A stretch of DNA of 39,739 bases, taken from assembly GCA_002304995.1 (NCBI GenBank), contig DBPV01000103.1, positions 11,540 through 51,278 of the forward strand. The letters are read 5' to 3'. The notes under the pieces were generated by a model, which did no database searches, was not told the origin of the DNA, and worked only from the letters and a program-made list of their open reading frames with translations. This DNA is from Syntrophaceae bacterium UBA1411 (lineage in GTDB: Bacteria > Desulfobacterota > Syntrophia > Syntrophales > Smithellaceae). This document shows, piece by piece, positions 6,535-14,174 of this stretch (the first letter of the stretch is position 1; every line of letters starts with the position of its first letter). Both the position numbers and the translations under genes were made by a program.

Positions 6535-8085
6535 TTATGTTTCTTTCGCCGCGCTGATGCCGGCCAGCCGGCCGAACACGATGCAGTCGGCCGTCGCATT
6601 GCCGCCCAGACGGTTCGTCCCGTGGACGCCGCCCGTCACTTCTCCCGCCGCATAAAGCCGGGGAATGACCTTCCCGTAGCGGTCGATCACCTGGCCGGTC
6701 GTGCCCTTGGTGCGCAGTCCGCCCATGGTGTGGTGGACGCCGGCCTGGGTGGGACTGGCATAGAAGGGTCCCTGCTCAATCGTTTTCAGATTGGCCGACT
6801 TTTTGCCGAATTCCTCGTCCTTCCCCTTTTTAACCATTTCATTGTAGTTGCGGACGGTTTCCAGAAGCGTTTGCTCGGGCATGGAGAATTTCGCATTCAG
6901 AATTTTGGCCAGCTCCTCCAGCGTATCGGCTTTGAAGGCCAGGCCGTCTTTGAGGATCTGTTCTGTCATGGCCGGATTGAACCGTTTGGTGCAGCGCTCG
7001 TCCGCCACCCACAAAAGCACCTTCTGCGGCTGTTTCAGGATGGCGGCGGCCAGCACATCGCGCCGGGCGTCTTCGGCGACGAACCGCTTGCCTTCCGTGT
7101 TTACGAAAACGGCCGAATCGATGCCCAGGTTGGTCAGGGAGCCGTACTGCTTCGTGTAGAAGTTGCAGGCGACCAGAAGCTGAATGTAGTCCATGCCGAC
7201 GACATCCGCTCCGATATCCTCCGAATAGGTGATGGCTTCGCCCGTGGCCGTCTTGACATTGGTCGTGGGAATTTCCTTGTCCAGTTGCGGATTGTACTTG
7301 GAACGCATGGACACGTCGGCGCTGAATCCGCCCGTTGCCAGGACGACGGCCCGCTTCGCCTTAATGTACATCTTTTTCTTGCGGTACTCGGCTTCGATTC
7401 CCAGAACCTTGCCCTCGGCGGGTTTCTGGCGAACGATGCCCGTAAGCGCGCAGGGAATCAGAACGGGGATCTGCCGTTTGTCGACCTGGTTTTTCAGTCC
7501 CCGGACGATGGCGCCGCCCCGGCCCTTGTTCGCCGGATCATGGCTGCGCGGCCAGAGCGCGCCGATGACAGTGTAGACCTTCGGCTCGAAGACGACGCCC
7601 ATTTTTTCCAGCCATTCGACGCCCTCCATCGCGTGCTCCACGAGAAAACGAACCTTTTCCGGATCGCCGCGGAAATCGCCGCCTTCCAGGGTTTGTTTGT
7701 AATGGAGATCGATGGAGTCTTCGATGCCCTGCTTTTTCTGCCGGCCCGGATCAACGGCATTGTAGGCGCCGCTGGCGATCACCGAATTGCCGCCGATCAC
7801 CTGGCTTTTCTCGATCAGGATGACCTTTGCTCCCGCGTCGTGGGCCTCGATGGCCGCCGACAGGCCGGCAAAGCCGGTGCCGACGATGACGACATCCGCT
7901 TCCCGGTCCCACTTCTTGGGTACTTCCACCGCCTGAAGCGAGCGCGGCAGGAGCATTCCCGTCCCGACGACGCCGGCCGTCACCGCCGCACCGGCGATGA
8001 GCTGGCGGCGCGTGACGCCTCCCGCTGCCTCAGTTTGTTTTTCTTTTCCCAGGGACTCTTCCCTCTTCCCGATTTTTTTCAGCAT
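6535..8085 (-). CDS. Tat-exported FAD-binding fumarate-reductase-like flavoprotein
   Basis: The 516-residue protein begins with a twin-arginine signal (T25-R26-R27-Q-L-I, hydrophobic stretch to about residue 52), so it should act folded in the periplasm. Residues 64-100 hold the FAD dinucleotide-binding motif (VVIVGTGFAGLSAAIEA, then EKSQVIGGNS). The C-terminal half follows the flavocytochrome c/fumarate reductase family: GVHHTMGGL and GTNRLGGNA match the substrate-carboxylate-binding His and Arg, and RRDVLAAAIL matches the catalytic-acid Arg region. However the IQ-x-HP element is IQLLVACN here, so one substrate-binding His is missing. There is no haem or FMN-binding domain, so an external electron donor is needed. 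The acceptor may be an enoate other than fumarate. Confidence 0.85.
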   Translation of the reverse strand: MLKKIGKREESLGKEKQTEAAGGVTRRQLIAGAAVTAGVVGTGMLLPRSLQAVEVPKKWDREADVVIVGTGFAGLSAAIEAHDAGAKVILIEKSQVIGGNSVIASGAYNAVDPGRQKKQGIEDSIDLHYKQTLEGGDFRGDPEKVRFLVEHAMEGVEWLEKMGVVFEPKVYTVIGALWPRSHDPANKGRGGAIVRGLKNQVDKRQIPVLIPCALTGIVRQKPAEGKVLGIEAEYRKKKMYIKAKRAVVLATGGFSADVSMRSKYNPQLDKEIPTTNVKTATGEAITYSEDIGADVVGMDYIQLLVACNFYTKQYGSLTNLGIDSAVFVNTEGKRFVAEDARRDVLAAAILKQPQKVLLWVADERCTKRFNPAMTEQILKDGLAFKADTLEELAKILNAKFSMPEQTLLETVRNYNEMVKKGKDEEFGKKSANLKTIEQGPFYASPTQAGVHHTMGGLRTKGTTGQVIDRYGKVIPRLYAAGEVTGGVHGTNRLGGNATADCIVFGRLAGISAAKET

Positions 8086-8135
8086 TTCGCACCTCTTTTC
8101 TCTCCGGCTCCCGAAGCGCGGCCGGAGGTGTCAAT

Positions 8136-8150
8136 CACGCCAGCGGCGTG
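8136..8150. promoter_or_regulatory. 15-bp inverted repeat in the flavoprotein leader
   Basis: CACGCC-AGC-GGCGTG lies between the predicted promoter (8160-8188) and the flavoprotein ATG at 8085. It is a candidate operator for substrate-responsive control; no regulator gene is adjacent. Confidence 0.4.
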
Positions 8151-8159
8151 TCGTCTGCG

Positions 8160-8188
8160 ATATTGGGGGAAAAAGGGAAATTTGTCAA
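8160..8188 (-). promoter_or_regulatory. possible sigma-70 promoter for the flavoprotein
   Basis: On the minus strand a perfect TTGACA (8183-8188) is followed after 17 bases by CAATAT (8160-8165), a poor -10 element. The strong -35 with a weak -10 would fit an activated promoter. Confidence 0.45.
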
Positions 8189-8238
8189 CAGCACAGTGCG
8201 AGCACAGCGCAACGCGGGCCAAAACTGAAGGTGCGGAA

Positions 8239-8442
8239 TCAAGGGGATTTAAACTGTCCGCACGGAATGCCGTATTTGCGCATTTTGCCCGTGAGGATCC
8301 GTTTCGTGGTTCCCAGGATCCGCGCGGCCTCCCCCAGGTCGCCGCCTGTCCGCCTGAGCGCGTGAAGAATCACCGTCTTCTCGCAGTCGGACAGGCAGCG
8401 CTCCAGGAGGTTGCCTTCGCTGCAGGGATCGTCGTTGGGCAT
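8239..8442 (-). CDS. small stand-alone Fis-type (HTH_8) DNA-binding protein
   Basis: This 67-residue protein is almost only a Fis/HTH_8 domain (residues about 18-62: CEKTVILHALRRTGGDLGEAARILGTTKRILTGKMRKYGI). That domain is normally the C-terminal DNA-binding part of NtrC/NifA-class sigma-54 activators, whose AAA+ and receiver/GAF domains are absent here. The start ATG at 8442 follows GTGAGG and lies 10 bases after the PII stop codon, so it is translated as the third gene of the amtB-PII unit. The longer in-frame extension to 8589 would overlap the PII gene and is rejected. It probably binds DNA as a dimer; a role in nitrogen control is inferred from the operon only. Confidence 0.75.
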   Translation of the reverse strand: MPNDDPCSEGNLLERCLSDCEKTVILHALRRTGGDLGEAARILGTTKRILTGKMRKYGIPCGQFKSP

Positions 8443-8452
8443 GGTTCTGACC

Positions 8453-8794
8453 TCACCCGATGGCCGCGCCGCCCCGCTCGCCGGAGCTGATCCGGACGCA
8501 TTCGGCCAGCTCCACGACGAAGATCTTGCCGTCTCCCACGGAGCCGGTGTGGGCGCCTTTCGTGATGGCGGCAATCGTCGGTTCGACAAACGCCTCGTTG
8601 ACGGCGATGTCCAGGCGGACCTTGTTGAGCAGGCCGCCCGCCTCCTTGGCGCCGCGGTAGATTTCCGTGACGCCCTTCTGCCGGCCCTGGCCGAGCACGT
8701 TGGCGACGGTCATCAGATTGACTTCCACGGCTTCCAGTTCCCTTTTCACCGCGTCGAGCTTGTGCGGTTGAATGATGGCAATGACGAGTTTCAT
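8453..8794 (-). CDS. glnK: PII signal-transduction protein (GlnB/GlnK family) with Glu51
   Basis: This 113-residue protein aligns without gaps to E. coli GlnB over the first 60 residues. The 2-oxoglutarate/ATP-binding residues are kept: Gly37-Arg38-Gln39-Lys40, Lys58, and the TGSVGDGKIFV segment with its lysine. In the T-loop Tyr46 is present, but position 51, the uridylylated tyrosine in GlnB/GlnK, is Glu (RGAKEAGG). The protein therefore cannot be controlled by GlnD in the usual way and should sense ADP/ATP and 2-oxoglutarate only. It follows amtB by 12 bp (SD AGGAGGGG), the standard pairing in which PII plugs the ammonium channel when nitrogen is plentiful. Confidence 0.95.
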   Translation of the reverse strand: MKLVIAIIQPHKLDAVKRELEAVEVNLMTVANVLGQGRQKGVTEIYRGAKEAGGLLNKVRLDIAVNEAFVEPTIAAITKGAHTGSVGDGKIFVVELAECVRISSGERGGAAIG

Positions 8795-8806
8795 GGTTTT
8801 CCCCTC

Positions 8807-10039
8807 CTATTCAATGACGGTGTAAGCGGCTTCGCTCTGTTGGGTCAGATCCAGGCCGATGATTTCGTTTTTCTCTTCGACCCGCATGCCGATGACCGCG
8901 TCCACGATTTTGAAGATGATGAAGGTCATGATCGCGGCAAAGGCAATGGTCACTACGAGCATCAGGCATTGAACTCCGAACTGGTGCAGGTTGCCGAACA
9001 GCAGGCCGTCCGCGCCCGCCGCATTGACCGCTTTTTCCGCGAATAATCCCGTGGCGATCGTTCCGACCGTCCCGCCCACGCCGTGCACGCCGAAAGCGTC
9101 CAGAGAGTCGTCGTAGCCCAGCTTGCCTTTAATCACGGCAACGGCGGTGTAGCAGACCAGGGCGACGATGATGCCGATAAACAGAGCATTCATCGGGTTG
9201 ACAAATCCGCAGGCGGGAGTGACCGCAACCAGACCGGCGACAGCGCCGGTGGCCACACCCAGAATCGTCGGCGTTCCGTTATGCCACCATTCAATCAGGG
9301 CCCATGTCAGCCCGGCGGCGGCTGTCGCCGTGTTGGTGGTCACAAAGGCGTTGGCCGCCAGGCCGTCAGCCGCCAGAGCGCTTCCCGCGTTAAACCCGAA
9401 CCAGCCGAACCACAAAAGCGCCGCGCCTAAAACGGTGAACGGCAGGTTGTGCGGCCGGATCGGTTTGGAGTTGTAGCCCACCCGTTTGCCCAAAAGCAGG
9501 GCCAGCACCAGAGCGGAAATGCCCGAGCTCACGTGCACGACGATGCCGCCGGCGAAATCCAGGCCGCCCAGAGACTTGAGCCAGCCGCCCGTGCCCCAGA
9601 CCCAGTGTGCCAGCGGATCGTAGACAAACGTCGCCCACAGGAGCGTAAAGAGCAGAAAGGCCGGAAATTTCACCCGCTCGGCATACGCGCCGATGATCAG
9701 CGCCGGCGTGATGATGGCAAACATCGCCTGGAAGATCATAAACACGCTGTGCGGAATCGTCGCCGCGTAATTGCTGTTGGGGGCGGCGCCGACGCCCGCC
9801 AGTCCCGCCCATTCCAGCGTTCCGATGATGCCGTGGAAGTCCGGGCCGAAGGCCAGCGAATATCCGAAAAGCACCCACTGCAGGGAAATGACGCAAACGA
9901 TGATGAAGCATTGCATCAGAATCGACAAAACGTTCTTGCGGCGGACCAAGCCCCCGTAGAAAAAGGCCAGCCCCGGAATGGTCATCAGCAACACCAGGGC
10001 GCTGGCGATTAAAACCCAAGCTGTATCTCCTGAATTCAT
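8807..10039 (-). CDS. amtB: ammonium transporter AmtB
   Basis: The 410-residue membrane protein shows the 11-helix Amt/Rh pattern and the pore signatures: Asp161 and the first twin histidine His169 in DFAGGIVVHVSSG, and the second twin histidine His319 in DAFGVHGVGGTVG. It carries ammonium/ammonia across the inner membrane and is inactivated by PII binding. It lacks the cleaved signal peptide seen in E. coli AmtB and begins directly with TM1, as in many other bacteria. A sigma-54 promoter lies 45 bp upstream and an AAGGAGG SD precedes the ATG. It heads the amtB-PII-miniFis unit. Confidence 0.97.
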   Translation of the reverse strand: MNSGDTAWVLIASALVLLMTIPGLAFFYGGLVRRKNVLSILMQCFIIVCVISLQWVLFGYSLAFGPDFHGIIGTLEWAGLAGVGAAPNSNYAATIPHSVFMIFQAMFAIITPALIIGAYAERVKFPAFLLFTLLWATFVYDPLAHWVWGTGGWLKSLGGLDFAGGIVVHVSSGISALVLALLLGKRVGYNSKPIRPHNLPFTVLGAALLWFGWFGFNAGSALAADGLAANAFVTTNTATAAAGLTWALIEWWHNGTPTILGVATGAVAGLVAVTPACGFVNPMNALFIGIIVALVCYTAVAVIKGKLGYDDSLDAFGVHGVGGTVGTIATGLFAEKAVNAAGADGLLFGNLHQFGVQCLMLVVTIAFAAIMTFIIFKIVDAVIGMRVEEKNEIIGLDLTQQSEAAYTVIE

Positions 10040-10084
10040 AATCCTTACCTCCTTGAAAAATTTTTACTTCGGCTTTCTGAAGGG

Positions 10085-10099
10085 GCAAGGATGATGCCA
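10085..10099 (-). promoter_or_regulatory. sigma-54 (-24/-12) promoter of the amtB unit
   Basis: On the minus strand TGGCA (10095-10099), six bases, then TTGC (10085-10088): the -24 GG and -12 GC are in exact register with the RpoN consensus TGGCAC-N5-TTGC. The predicted start near 10074 leaves a 35-nt leader ending in an AAGGAGG SD. This predicts nitrogen-regulated transcription by an enhancer-binding protein. Confidence 0.75.
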
Positions 10100-10165
10100 G
10101 ACCGATAAAATTTCGTATCTCATCAATATTATAAATTTTTTTAGAGGAAAACGACAAATCGATTT

Positions 10166-10181
10166 CGTACAAATTTGTACG
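10166..10181. promoter_or_regulatory. 16-bp perfect palindrome at about -100 of amtB (candidate enhancer)
   Basis: CGTACAAATTTGTACG is a perfect palindrome centred about 99 bp upstream of the predicted sigma-54 start, with an AT-rich stretch between, suitable for a bend. This is where NtrC-type enhancer sites lie. It does not resemble the enteric NtrC site. T7 follows on the plus strand, but no plus-strand gene ends here, so a terminator is unlikely. Confidence 0.5.
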
Positions 10182-10223
10182 TTTTTTTGCGAGGGGCGAC
10201 TAAAATGTGGGAGCGCGCAAAAG

Positions 10224-11585
10224 CTACATGAGCAGTTTCATGAAGACGGTGGCCAGCGTCAGATAGGATAAGAATCCGAAGGCGTCGGTGAAGGCCGTCA
10301 GCAGGATGTTCGATCCCAGCGCCGGATCGAGGCGCAGGCGTTTGAGGGCCAGCGGAATCAGAACGCCCACCATCGTGCCGGCGAACACGCTGATGATCAT
10401 GGCCAGGCCGATGACGAGGCCGAGGATGGGAATGCCTTTCCAGAAATAGGCGATCAGTGCGATCACCAGCCCCACCGCGATGCCGTTGGTCGCTCCCACG
10501 GCGATCTGCCGGGCCAAAACGCGTTTGGCGTTTTCAAAGGTGACTTCCCCCAGCGCGATGCCGCGGATGATCAGCGCGAGCGTCTGGCCTCCCGCGTTGC
10601 CGCCCAGACCGGCGATCACGGGCATGAAAAAGACCAGCGCCACCATGAGCTTGATCGTGTCTTCAAAAAAACCGATAACCAGAACCGACGTCAGCGCCGT
10701 CAGGAGATTCAGGTAGAGCCAGGGCAGGCGCTTCTTGACGGAATCGATCGTCTTGTTGAAAATGGTGTCGTCATGCCCCAAACCGGCGATGCGGTAAATG
10801 TCTTCGGACGTCTCCTCCTGCACCGTATCCATAATGTCGTCGATGGTGATGCGGCCCAGCAGACGATTTTCGCTGTCCACGACGCCCACGGACACCAGGT
10901 CGTACTTGTTAAACAGGCGCGCGACCTCTTCCTGGTCCATATCCACGGGCACGCTGGGAATGTCCCGGTCGATCACGTCCACGACGGGCGTGAAGCGGCG
11001 GGTCGTAATCAGGCTCTGCAGCGGAACGGTGCCGACAAGACGCTCCTCCTCGTCGACGACGAAAATATTGTTGATGTTTTCAATTTCGTCCTTGGCGCTG
11101 GCGACGGCCTGGAAGGCGTCGTTGATGGTGGCCGTCCTGCTCACCGACACCAGCTCCGACTGCATGATGCCGCCGGCCGTGTCCTCGGGGTAGCTCAAGA
11201 GTTCCTTGACTTCCTCGGACTCCGCCGGCTCGATCGCGTCGAGCACGGCCTTGGCCTGGTCGTCGGACAGTTCGGCGATGATGTCCGCCCGGTCGTCGGA
11301 CTCCATCTCTTCGATGATGTCCGTGAGCTTTTCGTTGGAGAGATCCTCGATGATCTGTTCCCGGGACGAGTCGGAAAGCTCCAGGATAACGTCGGACGCC
11401 TTGTCCACGTCCAAAAGGGAAAACAAATGCAGGCGGTCTTCCTCGTCGAGTTCGTCGATGAGTTCGGCGATGTCCGCCGGATGCATGTCGGAGAAGAGAT
11501 CGATGATGTCGAACTCGCGGTTGCGGCTGATCAACTCCTTGAGGGTCGCCAGCGTGGTCGGTTCTTTTTTCTTGACCTCCGTCAT
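10224..11585 (-). CDS. mgtE: magnesium transporter MgtE
   Basis: The 453-residue protein has the full MgtE order: a superhelical acidic N-domain (about 1-130, ADIAELIDELDEEDRLHLF repeats), a CBS pair (about 131-265), a plug helix, and five transmembrane helices (about 285-450) with the pore signature GLGGNAGGQT. The many Asp/Glu in the N and CBS domains are the cytoplasmic magnesium sensors that gate the channel. It is a homodimeric Mg2+ channel in the inner membrane. Transcription comes from a near-consensus promoter at 11729-11757 with a leader of about 137 nt. The SD is weak (AGGCGAACCC before ATG), which may matter for leader-based control. Confidence 0.97.
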   Translation of the reverse strand: MTEVKKKEPTTLATLKELISRNREFDIIDLFSDMHPADIAELIDELDEEDRLHLFSLLDVDKASDVILELSDSSREQIIEDLSNEKLTDIIEEMESDDRADIIAELSDDQAKAVLDAIEPAESEEVKELLSYPEDTAGGIMQSELVSVSRTATINDAFQAVASAKDEIENINNIFVVDEEERLVGTVPLQSLITTRRFTPVVDVIDRDIPSVPVDMDQEEVARLFNKYDLVSVGVVDSENRLLGRITIDDIMDTVQEETSEDIYRIAGLGHDDTIFNKTIDSVKKRLPWLYLNLLTALTSVLVIGFFEDTIKLMVALVFFMPVIAGLGGNAGGQTLALIIRGIALGEVTFENAKRVLARQIAVGATNGIAVGLVIALIAYFWKGIPILGLVIGLAMIISVFAGTMVGVLIPLALKRLRLDPALGSNILLTAFTDAFGFLSYLTLATVFMKLLM

Positions 11586-11728
11586 GGGTTCGCCTGATCT
11601 TTCCTGCGCTTAAAATTTCCCGATGGTTTTTTGATTCAGCAAGAGATTTTGTCTTGTTGCCTGTCCGTTCGCCGGCCGGCTCCGCAAACGCGGTTTCCGC
11701 TTTATTCCGCCGCTCTTCCGGCAGCGGG

Positions 11729-11757
11729 ACTATAAGGAAGTTCCCGGGGGATGTCAA
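11729..11757 (-). promoter_or_regulatory. near-consensus sigma-70 promoter of mgtE
   Basis: On the minus strand TTGACA (11752-11757), 17 bases, TATAGT (11729-11734). The start near 11722 gives a leader of about 137 nt before the mgtE ATG. I see no obvious M-box fold in it. Confidence 0.8.
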
Positions 11758-11828
11758 TGTTTTTCTGATAAAAATCGAACAAATACCGCAGTGGGACGGA
11801 TTCGCCGGAACCGGCGCGCGGGGCGGGT

Positions 11829-12605
11829 TTAAAACAGGGTCAGCGGCGTGCGGATTTCCGCCAGGCGGTCGCCTTCGTAGAGAACCTTTTCCAGAAAAAG
11901 ACCCGACGGAGGCGCCGTGTAATGGGCGGGAATTTCGGAATAGGCCTCGAGCATGCCGCCGATTTCCCGGACCGTGAAGCGGCCGCGGCCCGCTTCCACC
12001 GTCACGCCGATGATGCGCCGGACCATTTTCCACAAAAAGTGCGAACCGGCGATGCGCACGGCGATGAGGTGATCGAATTCCTTCATCTCCACAGCCTCAA
12101 TGGCGACTTTTGTCGAAGCGTCCTTGTCGAGCCGCTTGTCGGCAAAGGAAACGAAATCGTGAAACCCGGCAAACAGTTCCAGCGCCTGCCGCATCCTGGC
12201 GGTCTGGAGCCGGTCCTTGATCCACCAGACGTATTTCTTGCCGAAAGCCGTGCGTCTGGTCGCAATCAGGTACAGGTAACTGCGGCCCAGGGCCGAATGG
12301 CGGGCGTGAAAACGGGGATGGGCGTTTTCGACGGAGAGGATGTTGATGCCGGCCGGCAGCAGATCGTTTAACCCCATCCGCAACGCAGCGCAGGGAACTT
12401 TGGGGGCGCATTCCAGATGCGCCGTCTGCCCCAGCGCGTGGACGCCGGCGTCGGTGCGCCCGGCGCCCTGAATCTCCACGGGCGCGTCCAGAAACTTCCG
12501 GGCCGCATCGGCCAGCGCCCCCTGAATGCTTCTGGCGTTTTTCTGCGCCTGCCAGCCGCTGTAGTTGGTTCCGTCGTATTCCACAAGGAGCTTATATTTG
12601 TTCAT
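11829..12605 (-). CDS. truA: tRNA pseudouridine synthase A
   Basis: The 258-residue enzyme matches TruA throughout: YDGTNYSGWQAQKNARSIQG at residues 10-29, the catalytic Asp52 in GAGRTDAGVHALGQ, HPRFHARHSALGRSYLY, HDFVSFADKR, and the C-terminal GSHFLWKMVRRIIG. It isomerises uridines 38-40 of the tRNA anticodon stem. Its ATG overlaps the stop of the upstream NlpC/P60 gene (ATGA at 12602-12605), so the two are translationally coupled. A short CGCCGG/CCGGCG hairpin lies just past the stop but lacks a T-tract. Confidence 0.97.
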   Translation of the reverse strand: MNKYKLLVEYDGTNYSGWQAQKNARSIQGALADAARKFLDAPVEIQGAGRTDAGVHALGQTAHLECAPKVPCAALRMGLNDLLPAGINILSVENAHPRFHARHSALGRSYLYLIATRRTAFGKKYVWWIKDRLQTARMRQALELFAGFHDFVSFADKRLDKDASTKVAIEAVEMKEFDHLIAVRIAGSHFLWKMVRRIIGVTVEAGRGRFTVREIGGMLEAYSEIPAHYTAPPSGLFLEKVLYEGDRLAEIRTPLTLF

Positions 12606-13951
12606 CGGGCGGGTGTCTCCCGGTTGGCTCCCGCCAGAACGGACATGGCGGCAATGTGGTTCAGCAGCGTGCCGGACGACGCGTCCAGATTGTTGAGCTC
12701 CCGGCCCGGCTCCAGCGTGGTGATGACCGCCTGGCCGATGATCTTCCTGCCTTCACGGCCCTTGAGATCGCGCGTCCGGATGCCCCAGATGTTGTGGAAA
12801 ATGAGCGCCCGACCGTCCTGCGAACCGATGTAGAGCATGACATGCCCCTTGCGCCACAGGAGCGTCAGATAGGGAACGCCTTTTTCGAGAATGCGTTTTT
12901 CCTTTTCGGCCCCGGACAGACCCGAAAGGTCGGTCAGCGTACCGGCTTCCCGGACCTGGTCTTCGGAATGGCGGGGAAGCCAGATGCCGAACACGGCAAA
13001 GAAGTCGCGGGTCATCGACGAGCAGTCCCGGTTGCCGTACATTCCGCCCCAGCCGTAAGGTTCGCCGATCATTTCGTTGGCAATCCGGGCCGCGTTGACG
13101 AGAGTCAGGCGCAGGGGTTTGACCGCGGCCGCGTCCGTCGGAATGACGCCTTCGCGGATCACCGCCCGCCGGCCGGAATCGGCCACGGCAACCGCCACGC
13201 CAAGCCGGTCGGGAAGGACGGCCGTGAGCGTAAAGATATGCCCCACCGATCCCCGGACCAGAAACCGGCCGTTTTCATCCAGCACGGACGTCCGGTCGCG
13301 GGTGATCACCGCGTAGCGCCCCGATTCCCACGCCCGGACAAAACCGTCGGAGGCAAAGGCCAGATCTTCCACAGGCACCCAGCCGTAGGTAAAAGACGTT
13401 TCCACCAGCATCCAGGACTTGTCCGCGCTCGCGTGGCAGATCATCACCGGCGTGTTGGCGGCGACGGCCGAGCGCTGCAGATTGTCGAAAGGCCAGGCCG
13501 AGCTGTCGCCGTCGGCGCTCGTGAAAGAGGGAGACAAGGTCGGCATCTCTCTTAAACTCGTATTCCGAACCGTGATGCCGCGGGAAAGGGCATTGGGATA
13601 GTTGGACAAAGACGCGTTGTGCTGAATTTTTCTGAACCAGGACGGCGGATGGCGTCTTTTGTTTTCTCCGAAGCCGGGTTTAACCGCATATTTGCGGAAA
13701 TCCTGCTTCACCCGCTCGGGCAGGGCGTGAAACGGCTCGCTCTGGTGCCAGACCGAAAAGGTAATCGTGTTGCAGTCTTCATCCAGCCGGGCCTGCTCGG
13801 CGGCCGGCAGAAGCTCTTCGCCGGCGGCGGCGGTAAAATACGCGGCATGATCCTGGCGCAGATCCCGGACATCCCGGATCGCGTCCGGCGACGCCACGCA
13901 GCCCCACAGAAAGAAAAACAAAACCGCCGCGGACCAAAATCGTTTGTTCAT
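12602..13951 (-). CDS. SH3-domain NlpC/P60 (C40) peptidase lipoprotein
   Basis: The 449-residue protein has a lipobox (LWGC, lipidated Cys18), an N-terminal helical domain, two SH3b-like domains (about 120-200 and 205-275) and a C-terminal NlpC/P60 domain. The catalytic residues are Cys310 (NRDCSSMTRDFF), His370 (KGHVMLYIG) and probably His386 (FHNIWG). This order matches the YkfC-type gamma-D-glutamyl-diamino-acid endopeptidases that cut peptidoglycan stem peptides during recycling or remodelling. It should sit in the periplasm on a lipid anchor. It is the promoter-proximal gene of a unit with truA, a pairing without an evident functional link. Confidence 0.92.
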   Translation of the reverse strand: MNKRFWSAAVLFFFLWGCVASPDAIRDVRDLRQDHAAYFTAAAGEELLPAAEQARLDEDCNTITFSVWHQSEPFHALPERVKQDFRKYAVKPGFGENKRRHPPSWFRKIQHNASLSNYPNALSRGITVRNTSLREMPTLSPSFTSADGDSSAWPFDNLQRSAVAANTPVMICHASADKSWMLVETSFTYGWVPVEDLAFASDGFVRAWESGRYAVITRDRTSVLDENGRFLVRGSVGHIFTLTAVLPDRLGVAVAVADSGRRAVIREGVIPTDAAAVKPLRLTLVNAARIANEMIGEPYGWGGMYGNRDCSSMTRDFFAVFGIWLPRHSEDQVREAGTLTDLSGLSGAEKEKRILEKGVPYLTLLWRKGHVMLYIGSQDGRALIFHNIWGIRTRDLKGREGRKIIGQAVITTLEPGRELNNLDASSGTLLNHIAAMSVLAGANRETPAR

Positions 13952-13982
13952 GAAAAAAATTCCTTTTTTAAAAGTGACTTAC

Positions 13983-14011
13983 CCTATAACCTTTTTTTGC
14001 GCCCGGGGCAA
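13983..14011 (-). promoter_or_regulatory. possible sigma-70 promoter of the NlpC/P60-truA unit
   Basis: On the minus strand TTGCCC (14006-14011), 17 bases, TATAGG (13983-13988), about 35 bp upstream of the start codon. Confidence 0.5.
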
Positions 14012-14046
14012 GGACGCGGGCGGCTTTGTTGTCCGATCATTTTATT

Positions 14047-14074
14047 TTGCATTCGGACGAATTTGGTGTAAATT
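14047..14074 (+). promoter_or_regulatory. possible promoter of the seven-gene plus-strand run
   Basis: TTGCAT, 16 bases, TAAATT, the latter preceded by TGG/TG as in extended -10 elements. It lies about 100 bp before the cNMP-domain gene. A second TGGTATAAG at 14130-14139 is an alternative -10. Confidence 0.35.
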
Positions 14075-14174
14075 ATGAACAAGCCGGCGTCCGCAGCCGA
14101 CAATTTTGTAGCATAAGAAACGGAAGGCTGGTATAAGAAAAACCAACTTTTAACCCCAAGGAAAGGAGCCCAAC

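Noticed and set aside
5176..8490. 1104-codon plus-strand open frame
   Set aside because: It runs antisense to the nitrilase, the flavoprotein and the mini-Fis gene, crosses a 13-bp hairpin, has Arg/Gly/Ala/Asp-rich low-information sequence and no recognisable domain. It is a GC-driven shadow.
10166..10188. Palindrome plus T7 read as a plus-strand terminator
   Set aside because: No plus-strand gene ends here, the stem is AT-rich, and the position matches an enhancer site for the sigma-54 promoter.
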